Source of the DNA: Hoeflea_A sp965216535
GTDB taxonomy: Bacteria; Pseudomonadota; Alphaproteobacteria; Rhizobiales; Rhizobiaceae
Length of the DNA: 64,000 nt
Direction: 5' to 3'
Assembly (NCBI GenBank): GCA_965216535.1
Contig: OZ244175.1
Location: 496,001-560,000, forward strand
Positions within the stretch are counted from its first letter, which is position 1. Every line of letters begins with the position of its first letter. Positions 23,796 to 32,228 of this stretch are shown in pieces. The notes beneath the pieces were generated by a model. The model made no database searches, was not told the origin of the DNA, and worked only from the letters and a program-made list of their open reading frames with translations. The position numbers were made by a program, and so were the translations under genes.

Positions 23796-25082
23796 TCATC
23801 CCGTCCGTTCCACCAGGGTCTCGAAGATGATGTCGGCGCCATGAATGAAATCGCCGATCTCCATTGCCTCTTGCGGGTTGTGTGATCCGTTTTGATTGCG
23901 AACGAAGATCATGCCTGTCGGGATGCCGGCATTGGCGAAAACGGCGGCGTCATGGCCACCACCGGACGGCATGACGAAGGGCTCAAGATCGAGACGTTCC
24001 ATGGCCCCGGTCATCCGGTCGAGGATATCGCTGTTACACATAGCCGGGGGCGTCAGCATCTCTTCGTCCATATCGAACCGGACCCTTCGTGTCCGTTCGA
24101 TGGTGGCGATTTCCCGGGCGACGAGCCCGCGCATTTCATCCAGGGCCAGTGCGCTCTGGCTGCGAATATCGAGACTGAAATCAACCAGGTCGGGAATGCG
24201 CGCCAGGGCATGCCGCTTGGGGTCAGTGGCGACAGTCCCGCAGGTCAGCACGAGGTCCTCGCCTTTCTGGAGAACCGTCAGCCAGCTTTCGTCAAGACGG
24301 GACAGCAGATCCGCCATTGCCAAAACCGGATCCCGGCGAAATGCCCTCGGAACAGCGCCGGAATGTCCGGCTTCGCCGATGCAGCGGATTCTCTTGTGCC
24401 GAATGTTTCCTCGAATGCCGGAAACTGCTGCCGCCGGCAGCTTCTTTTCGATCAGCAGAGGTCCTTGCTCGATGTGAAGTTCCAGATATCCGAGGATGGA
24501 TGCCGGGTCGATCAGCGGCTGCTGGGAGCGGACGCGTTCCATGTCCACGCCGACGGCTTCCATGTGGTCATCGAGGCTGCGCCCGTCGGCCTTGTGAGCC
24601 GCGGTGAGTTCGTTGTCGTGCAATTGTCCCAGAAGCGCCTTGGAGGCGGTGTAGCAGGGGCCGAACCAGGCGCTTTCCTCGCCGCGAAGCGCGATCACCT
24701 TCACGGGGTGGGCGAATTCGATCGTCTCGTGCCTGGCCCGAACAAGACACAGGATCCCGGCCACGACACCTGCCAGGCCGTCATAGTTCCCACCCCTCGG
24801 AACGCTGTCGACATGCGAGCCGACGAGCATGTAGCGATCGGAATCGGCATCCTCCGGCAAGGAGATCACGAGATTCTGCCCAGCGTCGTAACGGACCGCC
24901 AACCCCGAACTGCGGGCGTAGGTCTCCAGGTAGGCGAGTGTCCTCGTTTCGGTCTGTGAATAGGCCGGCCGGCTGACACCCTCGGTATCGGCCGACAGCA
25001 AGGCGATGTCCGCGAACAGACCGGCGGCTATGTCGTCGATGCCGCTTGGCGGATGGCCGGAGTGTCTGGCAGGGGCGGCCAT
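23796..25082 (-). CDS. Hydantoinase/carbamoylase-family amidase (M20 fold)
   Basis: 428-residue Zn/Mn-dependent amidase of the N-carbamoyl-L-amino-acid hydrolase/allantoate amidohydrolase group. GSHVDSVPRGGNYDG supplies the first metal His/Asp and bridging Asp, RGEESAWFGPCY the Glu pair, LELHIEQGP the dimerisation-domain signature, and SGGGHDAAVFA plus SHNPQE the remaining ligands. The ATG overlaps the pyrD stop (ATGA). Located between pyrD and pyrE, N-carbamoyl-L-aspartate (ureidosuccinate) or beta-ureidopropionate is the most sensible substrate, which would release aspartate or beta-alanine, CO2 and ammonia. Allantoate cannot be excluded from sequence. Confidence 0.83.
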   Translation of the reverse strand: MAAPARHSGHPPSGIDDIAAGLFADIALLSADTEGVSRPAYSQTETRTLAYLETYARSSGLAVRYDAGQNLVISLPEDADSDRYMLVGSHVDSVPRGGNYDGLAGVVAGILCLVRARHETIEFAHPVKVIALRGEESAWFGPCYTASKALLGQLHDNELTAAHKADGRSLDDHMEAVGVDMERVRSQQPLIDPASILGYLELHIEQGPLLIEKKLPAAAVSGIRGNIRHKRIRCIGEAGHSGAVPRAFRRDPVLAMADLLSRLDESWLTVLQKGEDLVLTCGTVATDPKRHALARIPDLVDFSLDIRSQSALALDEMRGLVAREIATIERTRRVRFDMDEEMLTPPAMCNSDILDRMTGAMERLDLEPFVMPSGGGHDAAVFANAGIPTGMIFVRNQNGSHNPQEAMEIGDFIHGADIIFETLVERTG

Positions 25083-26026
25083 CAGGGTGCCGCTCCCATG
25101 AACACGACGCCGTCGGCGGCTTCCCCGTCTCGAACGGATCCCACCAGCTCGCCAACGCTGGCGAGACCTTCCGCCTCCAGATAATCGACCAGATCGTCGA
25201 TCAGGTGGACCATCGCGCGCGGGCTGATGAAGGTGGCGGTGCCGATTTGAACCGCCGTGGCGCCGGCGATCAGGTATTCGACAACATCCTCGACGGTGGT
25301 GATGCCGCCACAGCCGATGATTGGAATATCCACCGATTTGGCGCACTGATAGGCCATCCTCAGCGCGATCGGCTTGAGTGCCGGACCGGAAAGGCCTCCC
25401 ATCAGATTGCCAAGCTTCGGTTTCCTGGAGCGAATGTCGATGGCCATTGCGAGGAGCGTATTGGAAACGACAAGGGCGTCGGCGCCGCACTCTTCCGCCG
25501 CCTTTGCGACTTCCGTCGTCTCGCCAGTATTGGGTGTGAGCTTGGCCCAAAGCGGCAGGTCCGTGGCATCCCGCAGCCTTCGCATGACCTTCTCGGTCGT
25601 GGACGGCCGGATGGCGAACGCCTTTCCGTCCTCCTCGATGTTCGGGCAGGAAATGTTGACTTCGATCGCGCTGACGCCGGGCTCCGAAACGTCCTCGCAC
25701 AACCGGGCAAATTCATCGGCGCTTCCGGCCGAAATGCTGATGACAAGTGGTGCCTGATACTCGGCGTAGAACGGAAGAACAGTTGCCTTGAAAGCGTCGA
25801 CGCCCTTGCTCGGTATGCCGATTGAATTGAGCATCGAGCCGCGCACTTCACAGACACGTGGAGTGGGGTTGCCGCCGCGCTTTTCATGGGTGATCGTTTT
25901 GGTCACGTGGGCGCCGAGAACGTCCAGGTCGAAGACCTCGGCCAGGTCTTCAGAAAACGTGCCCGACGCCGGCATGATCGGGTTTTTCAGGGTCAGGGTG
26001 CCGATCCTGGTCGTGAGATCTACCAT
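25082..26026 (-). CDS. pyrD: Dihydroorotate dehydrogenase, class 1B catalytic subunit
   Basis: 314-residue FMN barrel enzyme that interconverts dihydroorotate and orotate. VNISCPNI contains the catalytic Cys127 typical of class 1 enzymes (class 2 has Ser), and GGLSGPALKPIALR and GCGGITTVEDV bind FMN phosphate. Pairing with pyrK, whose 3' end overlaps this start by 7 bp, marks a class 1B NAD-linked enzyme. Most alphaproteobacteria use the membrane quinone-linked class 2 PyrD for biosynthesis, so this copy is probably an extra, salvage or catabolic one. A dihydropyrimidine dehydrogenase-like activity is the chief alternative. Confidence 0.85.
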   Translation of the reverse strand: MVDLTTRIGTLTLKNPIMPASGTFSEDLAEVFDLDVLGAHVTKTITHEKRGGNPTPRVCEVRGSMLNSIGIPSKGVDAFKATVLPFYAEYQAPLVISISAGSADEFARLCEDVSEPGVSAIEVNISCPNIEEDGKAFAIRPSTTEKVMRRLRDATDLPLWAKLTPNTGETTEVAKAAEECGADALVVSNTLLAMAIDIRSRKPKLGNLMGGLSGPALKPIALRMAYQCAKSVDIPIIGCGGITTVEDVVEYLIAGATAVQIGTATFISPRAMVHLIDDLVDYLEAEGLASVGELVGSVRDGEAADGVVFMGAAP

Positions 26027-26865
26027 CCCATAGTCTCCTGCAGATCGAAAACCGGTCCTTCCCGGCAAACCCGCTGATGGACGATCTTGCCTTGCTTTCG
26101 GAACGAGCGGACGCAGCACTGGCACATGCCGATCCCGCAGGCCATCTGCTGTTCCAATGCGATCTCGCCGGGGATGCCGTGCTCAGCACCGATCGACTGC
26201 AGCAGCTTGAGGAGCCGGTTGGAGCCGCAGGTGAAAAAGGCGTCCACACCTTCGATGCTGATCTGTTCTTCGATGAGGCCGCGCAGGCTGTCGACGTCGG
26301 AGGTCCGCTCACTGTCGGTCACCGTGATGACGTTTGCGCCGAGCGTGCGAAAGTGATCGACGGACATGAGCACGTCCGGTGAGCGGGCGCTGCAAATCGC
26401 GGTCAGGTTTCGTCCCAGATGCCTGGCCTCCCGGGCAAGCGGCGCCAGGGTCGCAAGACCGACGCCGCGCGCCACCATCAGCAGGTTTTGCCACTCGTCT
26501 CTGATCCGGAAACCGCGACCCAGCGGACCGAGAACATCCAGGATCTCGCCAGTTCCCAATTGAGCGATCGCGGCCGTCCCTTCTCCCGCAACCTTGTAGA
26601 GAAAGTGCAGTTCTCCTCGATCCGGGTCGCACCCGTAGATGCTCATCGGGCGGCGCAGATACGGTTGCAAGCCGGGCTGCGTCGGGCACAGGAGGTGAAA
26701 GAACTGGCCCGGCTGGCAATCGAGCACAGGATCGGGAGCATCGAGGACAAGCAGCCGGTAGTCGCCGTTGACGGCCGTGTTGGTCTTGACGACACAGCAG
26801 GCTTCGAAAACGCGCGCCTTCTCGAATGCCGATTGGGTCGGGGAATCCTGAAACGCAACAGACAC
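26020..26865 (-). CDS. pyrK: Dihydroorotate dehydrogenase electron-transfer subunit
   Basis: 281-residue FAD/[2Fe-2S] protein that passes electrons between PyrD and NAD. FAD-binding LRRPMSIYG is near residue 77, and four cysteines at about 243, 248, 251 and 267 (CGIGMCQCC...C) form the C-terminal iron-sulfur site. The start is GTG 26865 with GAGGAG six bases upstream, just after the dctM stop at 26877; the same frame stays open to 27678 but that part lies inside dctM and is spurious. Overlaps pyrD by 7 bp. Confidence 0.85.
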   Translation of the reverse strand: MSVAFQDSPTQSAFEKARVFEACCVVKTNTAVNGDYRLLVLDAPDPVLDCQPGQFFHLLCPTQPGLQPYLRRPMSIYGCDPDRGELHFLYKVAGEGTAAIAQLGTGEILDVLGPLGRGFRIRDEWQNLLMVARGVGLATLAPLAREARHLGRNLTAICSARSPDVLMSVDHFRTLGANVITVTDSERTSDVDSLRGLIEEQISIEGVDAFFTCGSNRLLKLLQSIGAEHGIPGEIALEQQMACGIGMCQCCVRSFRKQGKIVHQRVCREGPVFDLQETMGW

Positions 26866-26876
26866 GGATATGCTCC

Positions 26877-28157
26877 TCAACCGAAAATCAGATTGGGAAT
26901 GAACAGCGAGATGCCGGGCACGTAGGTGACGATCAGCAGCACCGCGATGTTGGCCACCACGAACGGCCAGACGCCGCTGATGATCGTCATGACCGGTTTG
27001 TCGAGCGTCGATGAGGCGACGAAGATGTCGAGCCCGAAGGGCGGTGTGATCATGCCCAGGCTGATGTTGAGCGTGACAATCATGCCGAAATGGATCGGAT
27101 CGACGCCCAGCGCCGTTGCCACCGGAAACAGCGGCGGCACCAGAATGAGAAGCGCCGAGTTCGGATCGATGAACATGCCGGCGATCAGGAAACAGACATT
27201 GACCACCAGCAAGAACGTGATCGGCCCGGCATCGATCGCCGTCAGAAATTCGCTGATATGGGTGGGGACCTGGGCCAGTGTGACGAAGAAGGACAGGACA
27301 CCGCCCATCGCCAGCAGAATGAAGATGATAGCGGTCGAAATCGCCGCCTTCTCGGTGATGTCGACCAACTGGGCGAACGACAATTCGCGAAAGACGACCA
27401 TCTCGACGAGGATCGCGTAGACGACGCTGACAGCGGCCGCTTCCGTTGGCGTGAAGTATCCCGAATAGATGCCGCCGAGAATGATCACGGGCATGCCGAG
27501 GGCCCAGCCCGCCGCCTTCAGTGCCGCGAGTTTCTGGGCGGCCGTCGTTCTTTCGGACGGTTTGATTCCGCTGCGTCTGGCTTCCCAGACAACAAGGGTG
27601 GCAAAGGCCAGGCCAAGAACCAATCCAACCGCCAGCCCGCCGGCGAACAGCCGGGCGATAGAAGACCCCGTCATCCATCCGTAGATGATGAAGGTGATCG
27701 ATGGCGGGATCAGCAGGGCGGTTTCCGCGCTGGCTACCAGCAGGCCCAGACTGAAGCGGTCGGAAAATCCGCTGGCGCGCATTTCCGGGTACACCATGCG
27801 CCCCATGGCGGCCACGGTCGCCGGCGCCGAGCCGGAAACGGAGCCGAACGCCATCGATCCGCCGATGACCGTATGACCCATGCCGCCGGCGGTGTGGCCG
27901 ATCAAGGCGCGGACCAAACCAGTCAGCCGCTTGGCAATCTGTCCGGACCCCATCAACTGAGCGGCCAGGATGAAAAACGGTATGGCCAGCAAGGTCGTGT
28001 GATCGATCCCGCCCAGGGTTTTCTGGATAAAGGCGAGGTCCGGCATGCTGCCGTAAAAGATCGTCTTGGTGGCAAGCGCAGGGATTCCCAGCACCAGGAA
28101 CATTTCGAAGCCCAGGACCAGCAGAAACAGGGCAAGCAGGATGACGACGAACAACAT
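26877..28157 (-). CDS. dctM: TRAP transporter large permease
   Basis: 426-residue DctM-type subunit with about 11-12 membrane helices; FAMLGIP-like N-terminus is here FEMFLVLGIPALATK, and GGMGHTVIGGSMAFGSVSGSAPATVAAMG and ITPPFGLDIFV are the family signatures around the ion and substrate sites. Na+-driven uptake across the inner membrane with DctQ and the periplasmic DctP. The start overlaps the dctQ stop (ATGA), and the stop is 12 bp before pyrK, so transporter and pyrimidine enzymes are one transcript. Confidence 0.88.
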   Translation of the reverse strand: MLFVVILLALFLLVLGFEMFLVLGIPALATKTIFYGSMPDLAFIQKTLGGIDHTTLLAIPFFILAAQLMGSGQIAKRLTGLVRALIGHTAGGMGHTVIGGSMAFGSVSGSAPATVAAMGRMVYPEMRASGFSDRFSLGLLVASAETALLIPPSITFIIYGWMTGSSIARLFAGGLAVGLVLGLAFATLVVWEARRSGIKPSERTTAAQKLAALKAAGWALGMPVIILGGIYSGYFTPTEAAAVSVVYAILVEMVVFRELSFAQLVDITEKAAISTAIIFILLAMGGVLSFFVTLAQVPTHISEFLTAIDAGPITFLLVVNVCFLIAGMFIDPNSALLILVPPLFPVATALGVDPIHFGMIVTLNISLGMITPPFGLDIFVASSTLDKPVMTIISGVWPFVVANIAVLLIVTYVPGISLFIPNLIFG

Positions 28158-28678
28158 CAGATCTGCTCCTCGCCGGATTGTGCCGAGGGGTCTTCAGCGG
28201 CCGCGAAGCGGTCGATCACGCCGAAGAAGCTCAGCCCGTATCGAAGGGCGAGAAGGGCAAAGCCGATGACCGGCGCCGCATAGATCCAGCCCATGGGGAT
28301 ATCGAGCGTGGGGCTGCGCTGCCCGGTGCGCAGGACAAAGACGATGAGATGCCAGCCGAGATAGGCCATGTAGCAGGAAAACAGGAAGCCGGTGGCATCG
28401 ATCAGTTTCAGAACGGGAATTCTGTAGCGGTCGGGCATCATGTTGCGGACGGTGTCGATGCCGACGTGGCGGCCGCGCTCGAGAGCGATCCCGAGGGCGA
28501 CGAACACCAGGAAAATGTTCATCAGGCGAACGGCTTCTTCGATCCAGGCAAACTGGCTGGCGAGGGTGCCACCTATTTCCCGAGTCACCACATTGAGGAA
28601 GAACAGGGCGACCATGGCCAGGAATACCGTGACCAGAAAGATCCGTTCGAAACGCCTTAAGAGTGCCAATGCAGCCAT
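28157..28678 (-). CDS. dctQ: TRAP transporter small permease
   Basis: 173-residue DctQ subunit with four predicted membrane helices (about 12-35, 48-68, 90-115, 133-155) and the WIEEAVRLMNIFLVFVALGIALERGRHVGID segment typical of the family. Lies between dctP and dctM; 91 bp separate it from the dctP stop. Confidence 0.85.
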   Translation of the reverse strand: MAALALLRRFERIFLVTVFLAMVALFFLNVVTREIGGTLASQFAWIEEAVRLMNIFLVFVALGIALERGRHVGIDTVRNMMPDRYRIPVLKLIDATGFLFSCYMAYLGWHLIVFVLRTGQRSPTLDIPMGWIYAAPVIGFALLALRYGLSFFGVIDRFAAAEDPSAQSGEEQI

Positions 28679-28769
28679 TGTGCCGCTCCGCCCCAGGAAA
28701 GTTGATTGGTGAAAATGACTGCGGCGGCGAATTGCTCGCCGCCGCAGGCGTTCTTCGGAATTGTTCCGG

Positions 28770-29798
28770 TCAGTTCTGCTTGGAATATTCCTGTTCGTAG
28801 AGACCGATCAGATCCTTGCCGGGCTGGCCGGCGCGATCGACATAGGCGGCACGCGCCTTGTCATACATTTTGGCGCGCAGTTCATCTTTCTCTTCCGGTG
28901 AGGCAACACGGACGTTGATTCCGCTTTCCTTAATGGCATCCAGAGCGGCAGTGACAGCCTGTGCCTTGTGGGAGCGAAGCTCGGGAACGACCTCGGCGAA
29001 CGCCTGGGTGATGACATCGCGATATTCCTCGGGCAGGCTTTGCCACCAGTTGGGATTGAAAAGGATTACGTCCTCCATGGCGCCGTGTTCGGATACGACC
29101 AGGTAGTTCTGAACCTCGTGAAATTTCATGCGCTGGATCGTATCGAGCGGGTTTTCCTGGCCGTCGACGACCCCGGTCTGCAGCGACGTGTAAAGCTCGC
29201 CGAACGGCAGGGCGATAGCCGATGCTCCGAGCGCGTCAAACTGTTCAATGAGGATTTTCGAATCCATCACGCGGAACTTTTGCCCGTCAAAGGAATTGAT
29301 GTTGTCCAGCGGCTTGCGTGAGGTGAAGTTCTTGCGGCCGTTGGGCCACAGGGCCACGCCGACAACGCCTTTGGCGTTGAACGAATCGAGCAAAGCCTTT
29401 CCGAACGGGCCTTCGCGCAGGGTCTGCGCAGCGTCCTCATCCGCCGGCAGAAGGAAGGGAATATCCAACACCGAAACGGTTGGATTGAAACCGCCGAGAA
29501 ATGCTGCCGGCGAAACGGTCGCCTCGATCACGCCGAGCTGAACTCCTTCGGTCATGACCCGCTGATTGCCCAGCTGCGCCTGGGGGAAAATCTGGAACTC
29601 GACCGCGCCGTTTGTTCTTTCGGCGACGAGATCCGCAACCTTCTCAAGATGGACGTGTCGGGACTGCTGTGGCGATTCCAGGTGGCCGATCTTGGCGGTG
29701 AAATCGGCCGCCAGCGCGGGGTTCATGGACAGCGCCAGGCTTGTCGTGATCACCCCAGCTGCAAGAAATCCTGTAAATTTGCCGATTCGAGTTTTCAT
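28770..29798 (-). CDS. dctP: TRAP transporter substrate-binding protein
   Basis: 342-residue DctP-type periplasmic binding protein with a signal peptide (about 1-28, ending ALA-ADF). The conserved Arg in KFRVMDSKI, which pins the ligand carboxylate in TRAP binding proteins, is present, as is GVVDGQENPLDTI. The ligand is therefore a carboxylate; orotate, dihydroorotate or carbamoyl-aspartate would fit the co-transcribed enzymes. ATG 29798 has AGAGAGGA upstream. It is the first gene of the long minus-strand operon and is divergent from an XRE regulator. Confidence 0.87.
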   Translation of the reverse strand: MKTRIGKFTGFLAAGVITTSLALSMNPALAADFTAKIGHLESPQQSRHVHLEKVADLVAERTNGAVEFQIFPQAQLGNQRVMTEGVQLGVIEATVSPAAFLGGFNPTVSVLDIPFLLPADEDAAQTLREGPFGKALLDSFNAKGVVGVALWPNGRKNFTSRKPLDNINSFDGQKFRVMDSKILIEQFDALGASAIALPFGELYTSLQTGVVDGQENPLDTIQRMKFHEVQNYLVVSEHGAMEDVILFNPNWWQSLPEEYRDVITQAFAEVVPELRSHKAQAVTAALDAIKESGINVRVASPEEKDELRAKMYDKARAAYVDRAGQPGKDLIGLYEQEYSKQN

Positions 29799-29870
29799 TC
29801 TGTCCTCTCTGGTTAACAATCCTTGGTTTTCCGCAAGGATAACGCCGGCCCCGTCGCAATGTCAAGACAG

Positions 29871-29886
29871 TTCTCAATTTTGAGAA
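29871..29886. promoter_or_regulatory. Candidate operator for the XRE regulator
   Basis: TTCTCAA (29871-29877) and TTGAGAA (29880-29886) form a perfect 16-bp palindrome with a 2-base centre in the 146-bp divergent region between dctP and the XRE regulator. Further GAGAA/TTCG half-sites follow to about 29925. Position and symmetry fit control of both directions. Confidence 0.5.
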
Positions 29887-29944
29887 TTTTCTTCGTACGT
29901 TCGAATTTTTGCGAGAAATTGTCATTTGCGAGATGGTGTGCTAG

Positions 29945-30877
29945 GTGAGGGAAACGTTGCAATCATCCTCACAGGTGCGGAATTTGACGGAGCAAACCAT
30001 CTCGATCGAGGACGTCGGACAGCGCCTGAAGGCCTTTCGATTGGGCGCCGGTCTGAGCCCGGAGGAACTTGCCTCAAGGGCAGGTGTCTCCCGGGCCGCC
30101 ATCTACCGATATGAATCCGGCCATCCGCCGAAAGTGGATACACTTGGCAAGATCGCCGAACTTCTGGGTGTATCCCTGCCCACCCTGCTCGGCGTGGGAG
30201 TCGAATATATCGCTTCGGCGGTCAGTTTCTTTGAGCGCATGCGGCAGCTCGAAGAGGATGTCGACCAGATCTGCGTGCTGTTTGGGCCGGTTTCCTACCT
30301 GCTCACCACTGACCTTTACGACCGGACATTGCCGGACGTGTTGCGGGAGAGCATTCCGCACGACGTTGCGGATCGCGACCGGTCTCTCAAGGAGATCGAC
30401 ACGCTGCTTGGCATCTTGAAGGCCCGCAAGACGATGTTTCGGCAACGATCGCCAGGCATCGTCAGCCTGGTCTCCGCCGAAGAGCTCGAACAGTTTCTGC
30501 GCCTCGGGTTCATCGGCGCTTATGATCCACCCGGGGTGGATCTGCAGGAGCGGCGAGGCGCGGCGCGCGTCGAAATCGAAAACATCGTCGACATGCTTCG
30601 GACGCAACCCATCGGCGTGCAGATCGGCATCGTGGTCGACTCCATGCCCGGCGCCAGTTTTCAGCTGTTCAAAAAGGCCAACAGAACATCCGTTGCCGTC
30701 AGCCCTTTCAGGCTGGGCGCATTCGCCAATGTGCGCCTCGGCGTGGCCACGATCAGCGCTGCCGCCGATGCGGTCGAGCTCTATGCATCCATGACCGATC
30801 AGCTCTGGAGGCGCAGCCTGAAAGGCGATCAGGCGGCAGACTTCATCGAGAGCAACATTCTGCGGAAGGCGCGTTGA
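29945..30877 (+). CDS. XRE-family regulator with a C-terminal sensor domain
   Basis: 310 residues: Cro/C1-type helix-turn-helix at about 22-75 (SPEELASRAGVSRAAIYRYESGHPPKVDTLGKIAELLGV) and a long C-terminal domain (about 85-305) that is not a cupin and that I do not recognise. GTG start at 29945. It is divergent from the TRAP/pyrimidine operon, so it most likely senses the imported compound and controls that operon. The size and two-domain form resemble XRE regulators placed next to TRAP operons in other alphaproteobacteria. Confidence 0.75.
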   Translation: MRETLQSSSQVRNLTEQTISIEDVGQRLKAFRLGAGLSPEELASRAGVSRAAIYRYESGHPPKVDTLGKIAELLGVSLPTLLGVGVEYIASAVSFFERMRQLEEDVDQICVLFGPVSYLLTTDLYDRTLPDVLRESIPHDVADRDRSLKEIDTLLGILKARKTMFRQRSPGIVSLVSAEELEQFLRLGFIGAYDPPGVDLQERRGAARVEIENIVDMLRTQPIGVQIGIVVDSMPGASFQLFKKANRTSVAVSPFRLGAFANVRLGVATISAAADAVELYASMTDQLWRRSLKGDQAADFIESNILRKAR

Positions 30878-30890
30878 GCTCGGATTTCGC

Positions 30891-32120
30891 TCAAATCGCC
30901 TCGCCGCGCAGCAAGCGCGGGCCAGCCGGACTGGAGAGGCCGGCGGCCTGTCGAATGAAGAAGCTCTTGAGTGATGGCATGCGTTCGACCAGGCCGAGGC
31001 CGACATCGCGCAGGGCGCGCACGGGGGCGATGTCGTTGGAGAAAAGCCGGTTGAGCACGTCGGTGGTGACGCCCATCTGGAAGGTGTCGAAGCGGCGCCA
31101 GACCTGGTAGCGCTCAAGCACCGACAGGGTGCCGATATCGAGGCCGAGGCGGTCGGCCTCGACGACCGTTTCGGCGAGCGCTGCGACATCCCGGAAGCCG
31201 AGGTTGAGGCCCTGGCCGGCGATCGGGTGGATGCCGTGCGCGGCGTCGCCCGCCAATGCCAGGCGTGGGGCGATGAATTCGCGCGCCAGGGTCAGGCCGA
31301 GTGGGAAGGCCTTGCGGCCGCCAACCACTTCCAGCGTGCCGAGCTTGTGGCCGAAGCGACGCTCAAGTTCGGCTTCGAAGACCAGATCATCGGACGCGAC
31401 CAGCCGGTCGGCTTCTTCCGTACGTTCGGTCCAGACCAGCGAGGAGCGGTTGCCGGTCAGCGGCAATATGGCAAAGGGGCCGGCCGGCAGGAAATGTTCC
31501 TCGGCGCGGCCTTCATGCGGCCGCTCATGTGCCACCGTGGTGACGATGCCGGACTGGCCGTAGGACCAGTGCACGGTCTTGATGCCGGCCATGTCGCGCA
31601 GTTTGGAGCGCACACCGTCTGCAGCGACAAGCAGCCGCGTGTGCAGCGTCCGGCCGTCGCCCAGCGTCACTTCCATGGCCGCACCGGTCTCCTGGAAGCC
31701 GTCAACGGTCACGCCCTGTTCGATCACGACACCGAGGGCGTCCGCGCGGGCGCGCAACGCGCCGACCAGAGCGACGTTCGGCACCATGTGGGCGAAAGGC
31801 TCGCCCGGCGCGATGTCGCCGTCGAAGGTCAGGAACACCGGGCGCACCGGATCGGCGGTGCGCGAGTCCGTGACGATCATGTCGGTGATCGGCTGCGCTT
31901 CGGGAGCGATGGCCTCCCACGCCTCGAGCTGTTCCAGCATGCGGCAGGCGCCGGCGGCGATGGCCGAGGCCCGTTCGTCCTTTTTCCAGACGTCTTTCGG
32001 CGCTGCGTCGACAACGAGGACGGACAGGTGCGGCGCTGCCGACTTGATCGCGACGCCGGCCGAAATGCCGACATAGCCGCCTCCGCCGATCAGAATGTCG
32101 ACCGCCTGTGGTTTGGTCAT
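30891..32120 (-). CDS. UbiH/UbiF/VisC-family FAD-dependent ubiquinone hydroxylase
   Basis: 409-residue flavin monooxygenase that hydroxylates the quinone ring during ubiquinone synthesis. The N-terminal dinucleotide loop IGGGGYVG, the middle VAADGVRSKLR (DG motif) and LALAGDAAHGIHPIAGQGLNLGFRD (GD/ribose motif, UbiH-type HPxxGQGxN) are all present. ATG 32120 is chosen over GTG 32126 because GAGGA is better spaced. Which ring position it hydroxylates cannot be read off; alphaproteobacteria often use a broad UbiL or UbiM-type enzyme. Convergent with the XRE gene and divergent from tesB. Confidence 0.85.
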   Translation of the reverse strand: MTKPQAVDILIGGGGYVGISAGVAIKSAAPHLSVLVVDAAPKDVWKKDERASAIAAGACRMLEQLEAWEAIAPEAQPITDMIVTDSRTADPVRPVFLTFDGDIAPGEPFAHMVPNVALVGALRARADALGVVIEQGVTVDGFQETGAAMEVTLGDGRTLHTRLLVAADGVRSKLRDMAGIKTVHWSYGQSGIVTTVAHERPHEGRAEEHFLPAGPFAILPLTGNRSSLVWTERTEEADRLVASDDLVFEAELERRFGHKLGTLEVVGGRKAFPLGLTLAREFIAPRLALAGDAAHGIHPIAGQGLNLGFRDVAALAETVVEADRLGLDIGTLSVLERYQVWRRFDTFQMGVTTDVLNRLFSNDIAPVRALRDVGLGLVERMPSLKSFFIRQAAGLSSPAGPRLLRGEAI

Positions 32121-32228
32121 CGTCACGTCCTCTGGATGGTCCGGCGGTTGCGCTCTTCGGACCTGTCTCTATAAGTCCGACTATACAGGCCTGATGAGGC
32201 CAAAAAAACACCGACCGGGAGTTTCATA

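Noticed and set aside
26866..27678. N-terminal extension of the pyrK frame
   Set aside because: This part lies completely within dctM, which is clearly coding in another frame; GTG 26865 has a good ribosome site.
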